From Spirochaetales bacterium (GTDB lineage Bacteria; Spirochaetota; Spirochaetia; JABEVK01): DNA of 5,092 nt. Position numbers and translations under genes: made by a program. The notes below the pieces were generated by a model. That model saw only the letters and a list, made by a program, of their open reading frames with translations. It was not told the origin of the DNA and searched no databases. Positions 1-5,092 of this stretch are shown piece after piece. Position 1 is the stretch's first letter. Every line of letters begins with the position of its first letter. Where the stretch lies: positions 1 to 5,092 of the forward strand of contig JABEVL010000327.1 in NCBI GenBank assembly GCA_013043995.1, in the 5' to 3' direction.

Positions 1-220
1 ACTCGACCCGATCTGGTCCCGGCCTCATGACGCGCACCAGCTCGGCGCTCGTCCACTTTTCGGACGTTTTGGGGGCGCCGACGACGGCTTGGTCCCCGGG
101 GACGGTTCGGGCCACTGAAATGACCTGACCCGCTTTCTGACCGACACCGTAGCCAAACTCGTTCAGAGCCGTGATGGTCAGGTTCAAGCCCTTGGCGGAG
201 CGGAAAGAATGAGGGGACAC
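1..220 (-). CDS. TRAM-domain class I SAM-dependent RNA (uracil-C5) methyltransferase, N-terminal part (RlmD/TrmA family)
   Basis: Partial gene; 73 residues are visible before it leaves the left edge. Members of this family methylate C5 of a uracil in 23S rRNA or tRNA using S-adenosylmethionine. What is seen: residues 13-50 look like a TRAM RNA-binding domain (LTITALNEFGYGVG, then GQVISVARTVPGD), and residues 61-73 (LVRVMRPGPDRVE) match the linker that in RlmD-type enzymes leads into the Cys-rich Fe-S cluster motif. The catalytic Rossmann domain and Fe-S cysteines would lie outside the window. The start is GTG at 220-218: an in-frame TAG lies one codon upstream (226-224) and a GGAGG sits 6 nt before it, so no earlier start is possible. 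The gene follows the MFS gene by 64 bp on the same strand and could be the last member of that operon or have its own promoter. Which uracil is modified cannot be told from this fragment. Confidence 0.8.
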   Translation of the reverse strand, partial: MSPHSFRSAKGLNLTITALNEFGYGVGQKAGQVISVARTVPGDQAVVGAPKTSEKWTSAELVRVMRPGPDRVE

Positions 221-226
221 AATCTA

Positions 227-231
227 CCTCC
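227..231 (-). promoter_or_regulatory. Ribosome binding site of the RNA methyltransferase gene
   Basis: A perfect GGAGG lies 6 nt upstream of GTG 220. It decides the start because the frame is closed by TAG immediately upstream. It is the only strong Shine-Dalgarno sequence among the minus-strand genes here. Confidence 0.8.
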
Positions 232-284
232 AGGACGGCTAAACGCCTACTTTTCAAAAACTTCAGACGGTGTCAAAATGGCCC

Positions 285-1562
285 CTAATCGTCAAAACCG
301 TCGAGGGTGGAGCCGGGCAAGTTCTCGCGTTCCCGGCGGCCTGTTCGAGCAATTCCAAGTCCCAGGATTACAAAACTCCCAAACAAAAGGCCTCCGGTGA
401 CCAAAAAGGCGAGTTTCGCCCCTCCGGTTTGAGCCAAGGTTCCCGACAAAAAATTGCCGAAGGGCGTCATTCCCCCAAAAAACAGTGAGTAGAGAGCGAT
501 AACCCGTCCCCTGTACGGGATTTCGGCTGAGCCTTGCAAGTCCGAATTGGCCGTGGTGAAAAACGTGATATTGGCAAAACCTGCAATCCCCATCAGAATC
601 AGGGCCAAGACGTAGCTGGACGCGAGCGCCAGACCAACGAAAGTGACCGCCGTTACCAGAGGTGCCGCCCTCAAAAAGATGGCTTTAGGGCCATTTTTGC
701 TGAAACCCGCCATCATCAACGCCGAAAGCAGGGAACCCACCCCCATGGCCGACAAAAGTCCACCGAAAGCAGCCTCCCCGAGTCCAAAAGACTGCTTCAC
801 CAAAACCGGCAAAAGGACAGAAAAATTAAAAGCCAGGATTCCCATCAGGGCGACCGAAACCAAGATGCGGCGCAGGTGGCGGTTTCCAAAAGCGTAGACG
901 AACCCCTGAAGGGTCGATTCCCAGAGAGTTCGAAGGGAAAGCCCCAACTCCCGCCGCGGTTGCCGAGGGATCAAACTCAGGGCCGCAATCGCCGGCAAGA
1001 AACTCAGGGCGTTCAAGGTAAAGCACCAGGCAACGCCCCAAAGCGCCATCACCAGCCCTGCCAAAGCAGGTCCAAAAATTCTGGCTCCGTTGAAAACAGC
1101 CGAATTGAGCGCGATGGCGTTCATCAGATGATCCTTGCCCACGAGTTCTCCGACCAAAGCTTGGCGGACCGGAACGTCAAGGGTGTTGGCCAGCCCCGCA
1201 AGAACCGCCAACAAGACGATGGTTGGAAAATTCGCCCAATTCAAAAAACACAAAAGCCCCATCAGGGCAGAAATCAGCGTCATCAACGACTGGGTGATCA
1301 GCACAAGGGTCCGTTTGGGAACATGGTCCGCCAAGGTGCCCGCAAACGGGGAAAGTAAAAGCTGAGGCATGAATTGGAGGGTCCCCGTCAAACCCAAGAG
1401 AAAAGGACTGTTGGTGAGCTGATACACCAGCCAGGGCAAAGCAAGGTTCTGCATCCAGGTCCCCGTCAGGGACACGATTTGAGCCGACCAGAACAGTCTG
1501 AAGGGGCGGTGGGACAGGGCGGGAAACTGGAGGGCGATTCTTGAAGAAAGTGAACCTGTCAT
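285..1562 (-). CDS. MFS transporter, MFS_3 / EntS-like exporter family
   Basis: A 425-residue inner-membrane protein with about 12 hydrophobic segments, the usual size for a major facilitator. The N-terminus (LSHRPFRLFWSAQIVSLTGTW, residues 16-36) followed by LALPWLVYQLTNSPFLLGL is typical of the MFS_3 group, which includes the enterobactin exporter EntS and macrolide exporters. MFS motif A is seen between TM2 and TM3 as GTLADHVPKR (75-84). LNSAVFNGARIFGPALAGL (152-170) and RGRVIALYSLFFGG (351-364) are further family signatures. Such proteins use the proton gradient to export small molecules; the substrate here is unknown. The ATG overlaps the TGA stop of the upstream receptor gene (ATGA, 1562-1559) and no good Shine-Dalgarno sequence is seen, so translation is probably coupled. 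The C-terminal tail is short and polar (residues 407-425). The stop is TAG at 287-285. Confidence 0.9.
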   Translation of the reverse strand: MTGSLSSRIALQFPALSHRPFRLFWSAQIVSLTGTWMQNLALPWLVYQLTNSPFLLGLTGTLQFMPQLLLSPFAGTLADHVPKRTLVLITQSLMTLISALMGLLCFLNWANFPTIVLLAVLAGLANTLDVPVRQALVGELVGKDHLMNAIALNSAVFNGARIFGPALAGLVMALWGVAWCFTLNALSFLPAIAALSLIPRQPRRELGLSLRTLWESTLQGFVYAFGNRHLRRILVSVALMGILAFNFSVLLPVLVKQSFGLGEAAFGGLLSAMGVGSLLSALMMAGFSKNGPKAIFLRAAPLVTAVTFVGLALASSYVLALILMGIAGFANITFFTTANSDLQGSAEIPYRGRVIALYSLFFGGMTPFGNFLSGTLAQTGGAKLAFLVTGGLLFGSFVILGLGIARTGRRERENLPGSTLDGFDD

Positions 1563-2938
1563 TGGGTTTTAAAACGCTCGAGAAGGCCTCTTACCGCGTC
1601 AAAGCCGCGCCACTGCTGCTCGGTCAAGGCCTTGGCTTCGTCAAACTGGGCCGACAACTGCTCGAAGACGGCTTTCCATTCGTCGAACGACTCGCAGGAA
1701 CGGCTCGACAGCTCCTGAATTTGCCCCAAAATCCCATCCAGCAAGGAAAACTTCTGCAAAAAATCCTTCGAGCCTTTTTGCACTTCGAGCAGTGAACTGC
1801 TCATCGTTTCCCAGAGGACTTTCTGAGACTCCTGTTCGGTGGTCAAGATCTTGGAACGGCTTGTGACGTCGTGAAAGTAGCTCCGAAAGCCTTCCAGTCC
1901 GGTCAACATTCCCCCCGCGACCTGATCGGCCTGGGTGACGGTTTTTTGGGCCACGTCAACGTCCTGGGCCACGTCGCCCAGCATACGCGTGATGGCGCTT
2001 GCTGCAGCGTCGGTCGCTTCGGCGAGTTGGCGTATCTCGTCGGCGACGACTGAAAAACCCCGTCCAAACTCGCCGGCGTGAGCGGCCTCGATCGAAGAAT
2101 TGATGGCCAGGATGTTCGTTCTGGCCGAAATTCTTTTGATTGTCAGAACGTTTTTTGCGATCGCCAGATTAGACTCGCTGGCCCGGGCGATTTCCCGGAC
2201 CGACTTCTTGATCTGGCTCTGAAAGGACTCGAGGTCTGTAAAGTAGGACTCTAGCTGATGAAGTTTTTCGTTGCTTTCCTGAAAAAAAGCTGATAGGGAC
2301 TGAAAGATCTTTTCCATTCCCTCGTTGGCCTTCTGCGTGCCTTCAATCTCCTTTTCAAGGTCGGTGTAGACTTTTTCGGAAAAAGACTGCAACTCTTTCA
2401 AAAATCCCGAGGCCTGAAGCAATTGAGTTTCAAGGGAGCGCGAAGCGTCGGACAAAAGAACCGCACTATCTGAGAACTTTCGGCTCGTTTCGACCGTGCT
2501 GCCGAACCGTGAACGAAATTCCTCGGCAAGCTCGGTGTTCTGCTCGGCCATTTCCTTCAGGTCGCCCAAAATCAACCGCGTCCGTTCCACCAGGCGGTTC
2601 ATCGTCCCGGCAAGGTCTCCCAGGCGGTCGGGAGAATCTACAGTCACTGTATTCCTGTAATCCTGACTCTCAATGATGTTTTTTTCAACATAACCGATCA
2701 CCTGGACGACGGGCTCAAGGAGCATCTTCTTTCCGATGAGAAATGAAACCCAGCCCACCGCCCAGCCGGCCAGAAGGCAGGCGATCAGAAACTCCGCCAA
2801 ATTCAACGGATGGGGAAAAGGAAGGAAAAACAGGGCAATCCAGGGAAAGATCAGCCCCATGAGAAGCCCAAAGCCCACTGAAAAGCGGCTGTAGAGCTTA
2901 ATCTTACCGATTTTGGCTGAGCGACCTGTTTTTTTCAT
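1559..2938 (-). CDS. Methyl-accepting chemotaxis-like membrane protein without a periplasmic sensor domain
   Basis: 459 residues. Order: short basic N-terminus; TM1 about 21-40; a loop of only a few residues (PFPHPLN); TM2 about 47-69; HAMP-like linker about 70-123 (EPVV near its start, DRLGDLAGTMNRLVERT near its end); then a long Gln/Glu/Ser-rich coiled coil. The hairpin tip of the MCP signalling domain is clear at about 269-307 (RISARTNILAINSSIEAAHAGE, GRGFSVVADEIRQLAE in two halves). The two coiled-coil arms are each about 160-170 residues. In chemoreceptors this domain binds CheW and CheA. Oddities: no room for a ligand-binding domain between the TMs, no C-terminal CheR/CheB-docking pentapeptide (it ends RFKTQ), and tip changes relative to E. 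coli Tsr (F373 position is Ala272, R388 position is His287; His is also seen at this site in other bacterial families). It may sense through the membrane or HAMP region, or respond to a partner protein. The ATG lies 6 bp after the peroxidase stop; the Shine-Dalgarno sequence is weak. Confidence 0.9.
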   Translation of the reverse strand: MKKTGRSAKIGKIKLYSRFSVGFGLLMGLIFPWIALFFLPFPHPLNLAEFLIACLLAGWAVGWVSFLIGKKMLLEPVVQVIGYVEKNIIESQDYRNTVTVDSPDRLGDLAGTMNRLVERTRLILGDLKEMAEQNTELAEEFRSRFGSTVETSRKFSDSAVLLSDASRSLETQLLQASGFLKELQSFSEKVYTDLEKEIEGTQKANEGMEKIFQSLSAFFQESNEKLHQLESYFTDLESFQSQIKKSVREIARASESNLAIAKNVLTIKRISARTNILAINSSIEAAHAGEFGRGFSVVADEIRQLAEATDAAASAITRMLGDVAQDVDVAQKTVTQADQVAGGMLTGLEGFRSYFHDVTSRSKILTTEQESQKVLWETMSSSLLEVQKGSKDFLQKFSLLDGILGQIQELSSRSCESFDEWKAVFEQLSAQFDEAKALTEQQWRGFDAVRGLLERFKTQ

Positions 2939-2961
2939 ATGAGTCTACTCGCGCGGCTCAA
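2939..2961 (-). repeat. Short repeat copy B, 3' end of the peroxidase gene
   Basis: On the minus strand, TTGAGCCG (2961-2954) and TAGACTCAT (2947-2939) are identical to two blocks found just upstream of the same gene at 3450-3419. Here the blocks are separated by 6 bp and the second runs directly into ATG 2938. It includes the last codons and TAG stop of the peroxidase gene. Confidence 0.5.
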
Positions 2962-3415
2962 CCAGGATTTTGCTGAGCAAGGAGTTGCCAATGTAGCAAT
3001 CGGTGTGGGCCTTCTCGTGCAGTTCTTCGAGTTGCTCGTGCGAAGGAGGATTTCCCGCCCAAACGATACGGGGTCTGAGAGTAATCGTCTCGACAAAGGT
3101 CCGACCTTCGGGTGTTTTCCCCATGGCCGCTTCAGGAGCGTCTTCGTACCTGTCGACCACCAAGCCGGCGCGTGCCGCACGGTAAAGAAAAAAAAGCATG
3201 TGGCAACTGGACAAGCTGGCAATCAAAGCCTCTTCAGGGTCAACAGCGTCCAGACGGGACAGGGGCGGGGGGAGAACAAAAGGGGACGCCGAAGCAGGAA
3301 CTTCAACACCCTCGTCAAAACCCCACGTGTGCGCCCGTGAAAACTTGTTGTCGATGAATTTCTCGTCGTTTTGACGTTGCCAGACAACCGTGGCGTGGTA
3401 GATGTGATCACTCAT
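2945..3415 (-). CDS. OsmC/Ohr-family peroxidase
   Basis: 156 residues, close to the usual 140-150 of the family. OsmC/Ohr proteins are cytoplasmic homodimeric thiol peroxidases that reduce organic hydroperoxides with two cysteines. Both are present: Cys71 in EALIASLSSCHMLFFL (peroxidatic, at the start of the central helix) and Cys140 in HTDCYIGNSLL (resolving). The N-terminal half carries a pattern seen in the OsmC group (FSRAHTWGFDEGVEVPASASP, residues 25-45, then VDPEEAL). The start is ATG 3415: an in-frame TAG lies four codons upstream and no alternative start exists between. No Shine-Dalgarno sequence precedes the ATG, and a promoter placed exactly so that transcription begins at the ATG is described separately. 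It is the first gene of a minus-strand operon with the receptor-like gene (6-bp gap) and the exporter. Whether it prefers lipid or other hydroperoxides cannot be told. Confidence 0.9.
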   Translation of the reverse strand: MSDHIYHATVVWQRQNDEKFIDNKFSRAHTWGFDEGVEVPASASPFVLPPPLSRLDAVDPEEALIASLSSCHMLFFLYRAARAGLVVDRYEDAPEAAMGKTPEGRTFVETITLRPRIVWAGNPPSHEQLEELHEKAHTDCYIGNSLLSKILVEPRE

Positions 3416-3450
3416 TTCATGAGTCTAAACGTTTTTTTCCGCCGGCTCAA
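3416..3450 (-). promoter_or_regulatory. Candidate sigma70-like promoter of the peroxidase operon, possibly leaderless
   Basis: -35 TTGAGC at 3450-3445, a 17-bp spacer, -10 TAGACT at 3427-3422, then 6 nt to ATG 3415. Each hexamer matches the consensus at four of six positions with ideal spacing. Transcription would begin about 7 nt after the -10, on the A of the start codon, which fits the lack of a Shine-Dalgarno sequence. Based on sequence match only. Confidence 0.45.
3419..3450 (-). repeat. Short repeat copy A, upstream of the peroxidase gene
   Basis: Minus-strand TTGAGCCG (3450-3443) and TAGACTCAT (3427-3419), separated by 15 bp that include a run of seven A. The same two blocks recur at the other end of the gene (2961-2939) with a shorter spacer. 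This copy overlaps the proposed promoter. Confidence 0.5.
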
Positions 3451-3468
3451 GATTAAATTCTCCTTGTC

Positions 3469-3559
3469 CTGGGCTCCGGGATTTTCTTTGTGCGCGTTTT
3501 GTCCCTCAGTCCCCGGAAGAATGCGGTTCTGAACACAGAAGCCTCCAACCGGAGCCCAG
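3469..3559. repeat. Nested long inverted repeat / extended hairpin between divergent promoters
   Basis: Perfect 11-bp arms CTGGGCTCCGG (3469-3479) and CCGGAGCCCAG (3549-3559) enclose 69 bp. Inside, a second helix can form (CTTTGTG 3486-3492 with CACAGAAG 3534-3541, one bulged base) and a third (CGCGTT 3493-3498 with AATGCG 3520-3525, with one G-U pair on the plus strand). The centre is CCCCGG at 3511-3516. The whole can fold as one 91-nt rod. It could be a small RNA, part of a leader transcript or a shared DNA control site. The third helix pairs better as plus-strand RNA (G-U rather than A-C). No known RNA family is confidently matched. Confidence 0.5.
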
Positions 3560-3581
3560 AAACCAGGCTTTCACAGCACCG

Positions 3582-3619
3582 GTCCCCGCTTACCATGGGC
3601 AAGTAACTGGACTTTTTTT
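3582..3619 (+). terminator. Weak terminator-like hairpin with T7 tract
   Basis: GTCC (3582-3585) can pair with GGAC (3609-3612), with an inner imperfect helix CTTACC / GGCAAG (3589-3594 / 3597-3602, tight loop), followed at once by seven T (3613-3619). No plus-strand gene lies upstream, so if real it would end a non-coding transcript that covers the inverted repeat. The inner helix pairs better on the minus strand (G-U instead of A-C), which weakens the plus-strand reading. Confidence 0.25.
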
Positions 3620-3642
3620 AATCTTGGAACGATACTTGTCGC
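3608..3642 (+). promoter_or_regulatory. Candidate sigma70-like promoter of the YjfB-family gene, possibly leaderless
   Basis: -35 TGGACT at 3608-3613, a 17-bp spacer, -10 GATACT at 3631-3636, then 6 nt to ATG 3643. The predicted transcription start falls on the A of ATG. There is no Shine-Dalgarno sequence at a usable distance; the nearest GGA is 14 nt upstream. The geometry is the same as that drawn for the divergent peroxidase promoter. Confidence 0.4.
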
Positions 3643-3825
3643 ATGGATACTTCAATTTCAACGCAGATGGCGCAAACCAGCCTGAGGAATCAGGTGGGAA
3701 CTGCCGTTCTTGCCAAGTCCCTTCAGGACCTCAAGCAGAGCGGAAGTGACGTGGTTCGTTTGATGCAGTCGGCGGCCACGGTACAAGATCCCGCCTTGGG
3801 CCAACACGTCAACACCTCGGCCTAA
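3643..3825 (+). CDS. YjfB-family small protein (putative motility protein)
   Basis: 60 residues. The pattern fits the YjfB family: starts MDTSIS, then a Gln/Ala-rich amphipathic helix (MAQTSLRNQVGTAVLAKSLQ, 9-28), a second helix (SGSDVVRLMQSA, 33-44) and a short tail with PALGQHVNTSA, where the family usually has a GxxID-like ending. The family is annotated as putative motility protein on weak grounds; its biochemical role is not known. No signal peptide or membrane segment and no cysteines. The first ATG is chosen because the family begins with MD at this point. It is transcribed alone: its own promoter candidate lies upstream and a clear terminator 10 bp downstream. The receptor-like gene across the divergent region would agree with a motility link, but that is inference. 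Confidence 0.75.
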   Translation: MDTSISTQMAQTSLRNQVGTAVLAKSLQDLKQSGSDVVRLMQSAATVQDPALGQHVNTSA

Positions 3826-3834
3826 CGGTTTGTT

Positions 3835-3869
3835 GCGTCTTCTTTAAACAAGACGCCTTTCATTTTTTT
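3835..3869 (+). terminator. Rho-independent terminator after the YjfB-family gene
   Basis: Perfect 7-bp stem GCGTCTT (3835-3841) / AAGACGC (3850-3856) with an 8-nt loop CTTTAAAC, followed by a T-rich tract with seven T at 3863-3869. It begins 9 bp after the TAA stop and separates this gene from the FAD oxidoreductase downstream. Confidence 0.85.
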
Positions 3870-3886
3870 GAGAATCTCATCATTTA

Positions 3887-3892
3887 AGTAGG
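3887..3892 (+). promoter_or_regulatory. Ribosome binding site of the FAD oxidoreductase gene
   Basis: AGTAGG lies 8 nt before GTG 3901 and differs from AGGAGG at one base. It supports the GTG start over the downstream ATG at 3955, which has only a G-run about 14 nt upstream. An in-frame TAG at 3889-3891 closes the frame before the GTG. Confidence 0.6.
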
Positions 3893-3900
3893 TTTTTGCC

Positions 3901-5092
3901 GTGGGTTGGATAGCGCGAAAAATCGAAAAGAAATTGGGGGGCTACCGCCACCCCATGAACACCGTTGACCCGAATTTGCCCCTTAAGCCCAGTGAACCCA
4001 AGAACGTCACTGTCATCGGAGCGGGTCTTGCGGGTCTCAGCGCTTCAGTGACCCTGGCCCGACGGGGTTTTTCGGTTACCCTCATTGAAAAGAATGCCTA
4101 CCTTGGCGGCAAGATCGGCGCCTGGCCCGTGCGTCTTTCCTCGGGCGAAACCCAGTTCGTCGAGCATGGATTTCATGCTTTTTTCCGTCATTATCACAAC
4201 CTCAACGCCTTTCTTGATTCTCTGGGACTCCGCAAGAACTTTAGAGCTATCGAAGATTATGCCATTCTGGGTTTGAAAGGTCAGTCTTTCAGCTTTAACG
4301 GCGTTGCCAAAACCCCTCTTTTGAACCTTCTTTCGATGGCCAAAACGGGGGTCTACCGCTTCCGCGACGTTTTTTTCCACCCTAAACTCGTCGGACTCCT
4401 CGCGATGTTGCGTTTCGACCCCGGCAAGACTTTTCAAAGGTTTGACCAGCTTTCCTACCAGGACTGGGCCGATCGCCTGGGGCTTCCCCCGTCCATGCGG
4501 CTAATGTTCAACAGTTTTTCACGGGCCTTTTTTGCTACCCCGGATCGGATGTCAACGGCTGAACTTTTGAAGAGCTTCCACTCATTCTTCTTGAGTCACG
4601 ACGGTGGCCTGATCTACGACTACCCTACTCGTGATTATCAGAACACTTTTCTGGCTCCCCTTCAAAAAGAGCTTGAAAAATTCCGGGTTAAAGTTCTGCT
4701 GAGTACCCCTGTCGAGAAAATTCAAAAGTCTCCTGGCGGATGGCAGGTTCTGGGCCGCGACTACGCATACGTCGTCTTGGCCGCCGACGCCGCCGCCTCC
4801 AAACGTCTCCTCGAAGCGTCCGAAGGCTTGGAACAAGCTGATTTGCTGACCCGTGTTTCTGGCCTCAAAGCGTCGCAGGGCTACGCCGTGTTGCGCCTTT
4901 GGACAGATCGGAAACTGGATGCGCAGTTGCCGGGTTTTGTAATCACGGAACACCGCGACGTTCTGGACAGTGTGACCTTCTACCACCAGATTGAAGAAAC
5001 CTCCCGGCAATGGTCACAAAAAACAGGCGGTGGCATTTACGAACTTCATTGCTACGCCCTGCCCGATCATCTGACCAGCGAGGCAGAAATCC
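3901..5092 (+). CDS. FAD-dependent oxidoreductase of the amine oxidase / carotene desaturase superfamily, CrtU/CruE-like (3' truncated by window)
   Basis: 397 residues are visible from GTG 3901; the frame is open to the window edge. Seen: a basic N-terminal stretch (VGWIARKIEKKLGGYRHP), the FAD-binding dinucleotide fold VIGAGLAGLSA (about 38-48), the acidic end of the second strand in VTLIEKN (E63), the GGK motif just after it (69-71), and EHGFHAFFRHYHNL (about 88-101). The last motif is characteristic of the carotenoid-modifying CrtU/CruE group. These enzymes desaturate or aromatise carotenoid end groups, or act on related isoprenoids. A Rieske domain, present in some CrtU proteins, is not in the visible part. 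No carotenoid partner genes lie in the window, so the substrate is open; a broader amine-oxidase role is possible. If ATG 3955 were the start, 18 residues would be lost; they look coding and come with a better ribosome binding site. A terminator lies just upstream, so a promoter in the short 3870-3900 gap or readthrough is needed; none is obvious. Confidence 0.75.
   Translation, partial: MGWIARKIEKKLGGYRHPMNTVDPNLPLKPSEPKNVTVIGAGLAGLSASVTLARRGFSVTLIEKNAYLGGKIGAWPVRLSSGETQFVEHGFHAFFRHYHNLNAFLDSLGLRKNFRAIEDYAILGLKGQSFSFNGVAKTPLLNLLSMAKTGVYRFRDVFFHPKLVGLLAMLRFDPGKTFQRFDQLSYQDWADRLGLPPSMRLMFNSFSRAFFATPDRMSTAELLKSFHSFFLSHDGGLIYDYPTRDYQNTFLAPLQKELEKFRVKVLLSTPVEKIQKSPGGWQVLGRDYAYVVLAADAAASKRLLEASEGLEQADLLTRVSGLKASQGYAVLRLWTDRKLDAQLPGFVITEHRDVLDSVTFYHQIEETSRQWSQKTGGGIYELHCYALPDHLTSEAEI

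Larger units (their letters stand above)
3416..3642. other. Divergent intergenic control region
   Basis: A 227-bp stretch with no credible coding frame on either strand. It carries the two outward-facing promoter candidates at its ends, the nested inverted repeat in the middle and a weak hairpin followed by seven T near its right end. It separates the minus-strand peroxidase operon from the plus-strand YjfB-family gene. Confidence 0.7.

Noticed and set aside
221..284. Terminator or promoter between the MFS gene and the RNA methyltransferase gene
   Set aside because: No stable stem with a T tract and no convincing -35/-10 pair could be found in the 64 bp; only the ribosome binding site is supported.
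534..1358. Long plus-strand frame (274 codons) antisense to the MFS gene
   Set aside because: Its protein is extremely rich in Arg, Gln, Lys and His with no domain pattern, as expected for the shadow of a hydrophobic membrane-protein gene. The minus-strand MFS reading has clear family motifs.
3223..3411. Alternative minus-strand frames overlapping the peroxidase gene (3223-3411 and 2935-3222)
   Set aside because: Out-of-frame shadows of the OsmC-family gene, which has both expected cysteines and full-length domain content in its own frame.
3412..3465. Possible leader peptide on the minus strand (AAGGAG at 3465-3460, TTG at 3450, stop overlapping the peroxidase ATG)
   Set aside because: It would encode only about 12 residues from a TTG start, and the better promoter candidate places the transcription start downstream of it. 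The AAGGAG may be a chance match.
3500..3530. Similarity of the hairpin tip (TCAGTCCCCGGAAGAA) to the conserved SRP RNA tip
   Set aside because: The invariant GGTCCGGAAGGAAGCAGCC core is not present and the tetraloop helix does not form, although the overall rod length is similar to small SRP RNAs. Treated as chance likeness unless a covariance search says otherwise.
3624..3640. Sigma54-like sequence TTGGAACGATACTTGT upstream of the YjfB-family gene
   Set aside because: It resembles the -24/-12 consensus, but the essential -12 GC is GT and the start of transcription would fall inside the gene, after the ATG. The sigma70-like reading fits the gene start better.
4045..4437. Minus-strand frame within the FAD oxidoreductase
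   Set aside because: Shadow of the plus-strand gene, which carries recognisable FAD-binding and CrtU-like motifs through the same region. The same holds for the minus-strand frame at 4582-5010.

Overview
The window comes from a mid-GC (roughly 50%) Gram-negative chromosome. No 16S or other marker is present. The gene mix (sensor-less chemoreceptor-like protein, YjfB-type small motility protein, CrtU/CruE-like FAD oxidoreductase, TRAM-domain RNA methyltransferase) would suit a deltaproteobacterial or Bdellovibrio-like lineage, but that placement is an inference from general impression and is weak. No phage, insertion sequence, CRISPR, tRNA or rRNA is visible.

Layout. Positions 1-3415 hold four genes on the minus strand, read right to left: an OsmC/Ohr-family peroxidase (3415-2945), a methyl-accepting-chemotaxis-like membrane protein (2938-1559), an MFS_3 exporter (1562-285) and the first 73 residues of a TRAM-domain rRNA/tRNA uracil methyltransferase (from 220 off the left edge). 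The first three are tightly packed (6-bp gap, then an ATGA overlap) and almost certainly form one operon. The fourth follows after 64 bp with its own strong ribosome binding site and no visible terminator between. Positions 3416-3642 form a divergent control region. To its right on the plus strand lie a 60-residue YjfB-family protein (3643-3825) with its own rho-independent terminator (3835-3869), and a CrtU/CruE-like FAD oxidoreductase running off the right edge (from GTG 3901).

The most interesting part is the 3416-3642 intergenic region. On both sides a sigma70-like promoter can be drawn with the same geometry (-35, 17 bp, -10, 6 bp, ATG), which would place the transcription start on the A of each start codon. 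Neither gene has a Shine-Dalgarno sequence, so both may be leaderless. Between the promoters lies a nested, extended inverted repeat (3469-3559) that could fold as a 91-nt hairpin RNA or act as a shared control element. The peroxidase gene is also flanked by short similar sequences at both ends.

How the genes may work together: a thiol peroxidase, a receptor-like protein with no periplasmic sensor domain and a drug/siderophore-type exporter in one transcript suggest a stress- or metabolite-response unit. No function can be proven from sequence alone. I see no clearly new enzymatic system; the genes themselves belong to known families.
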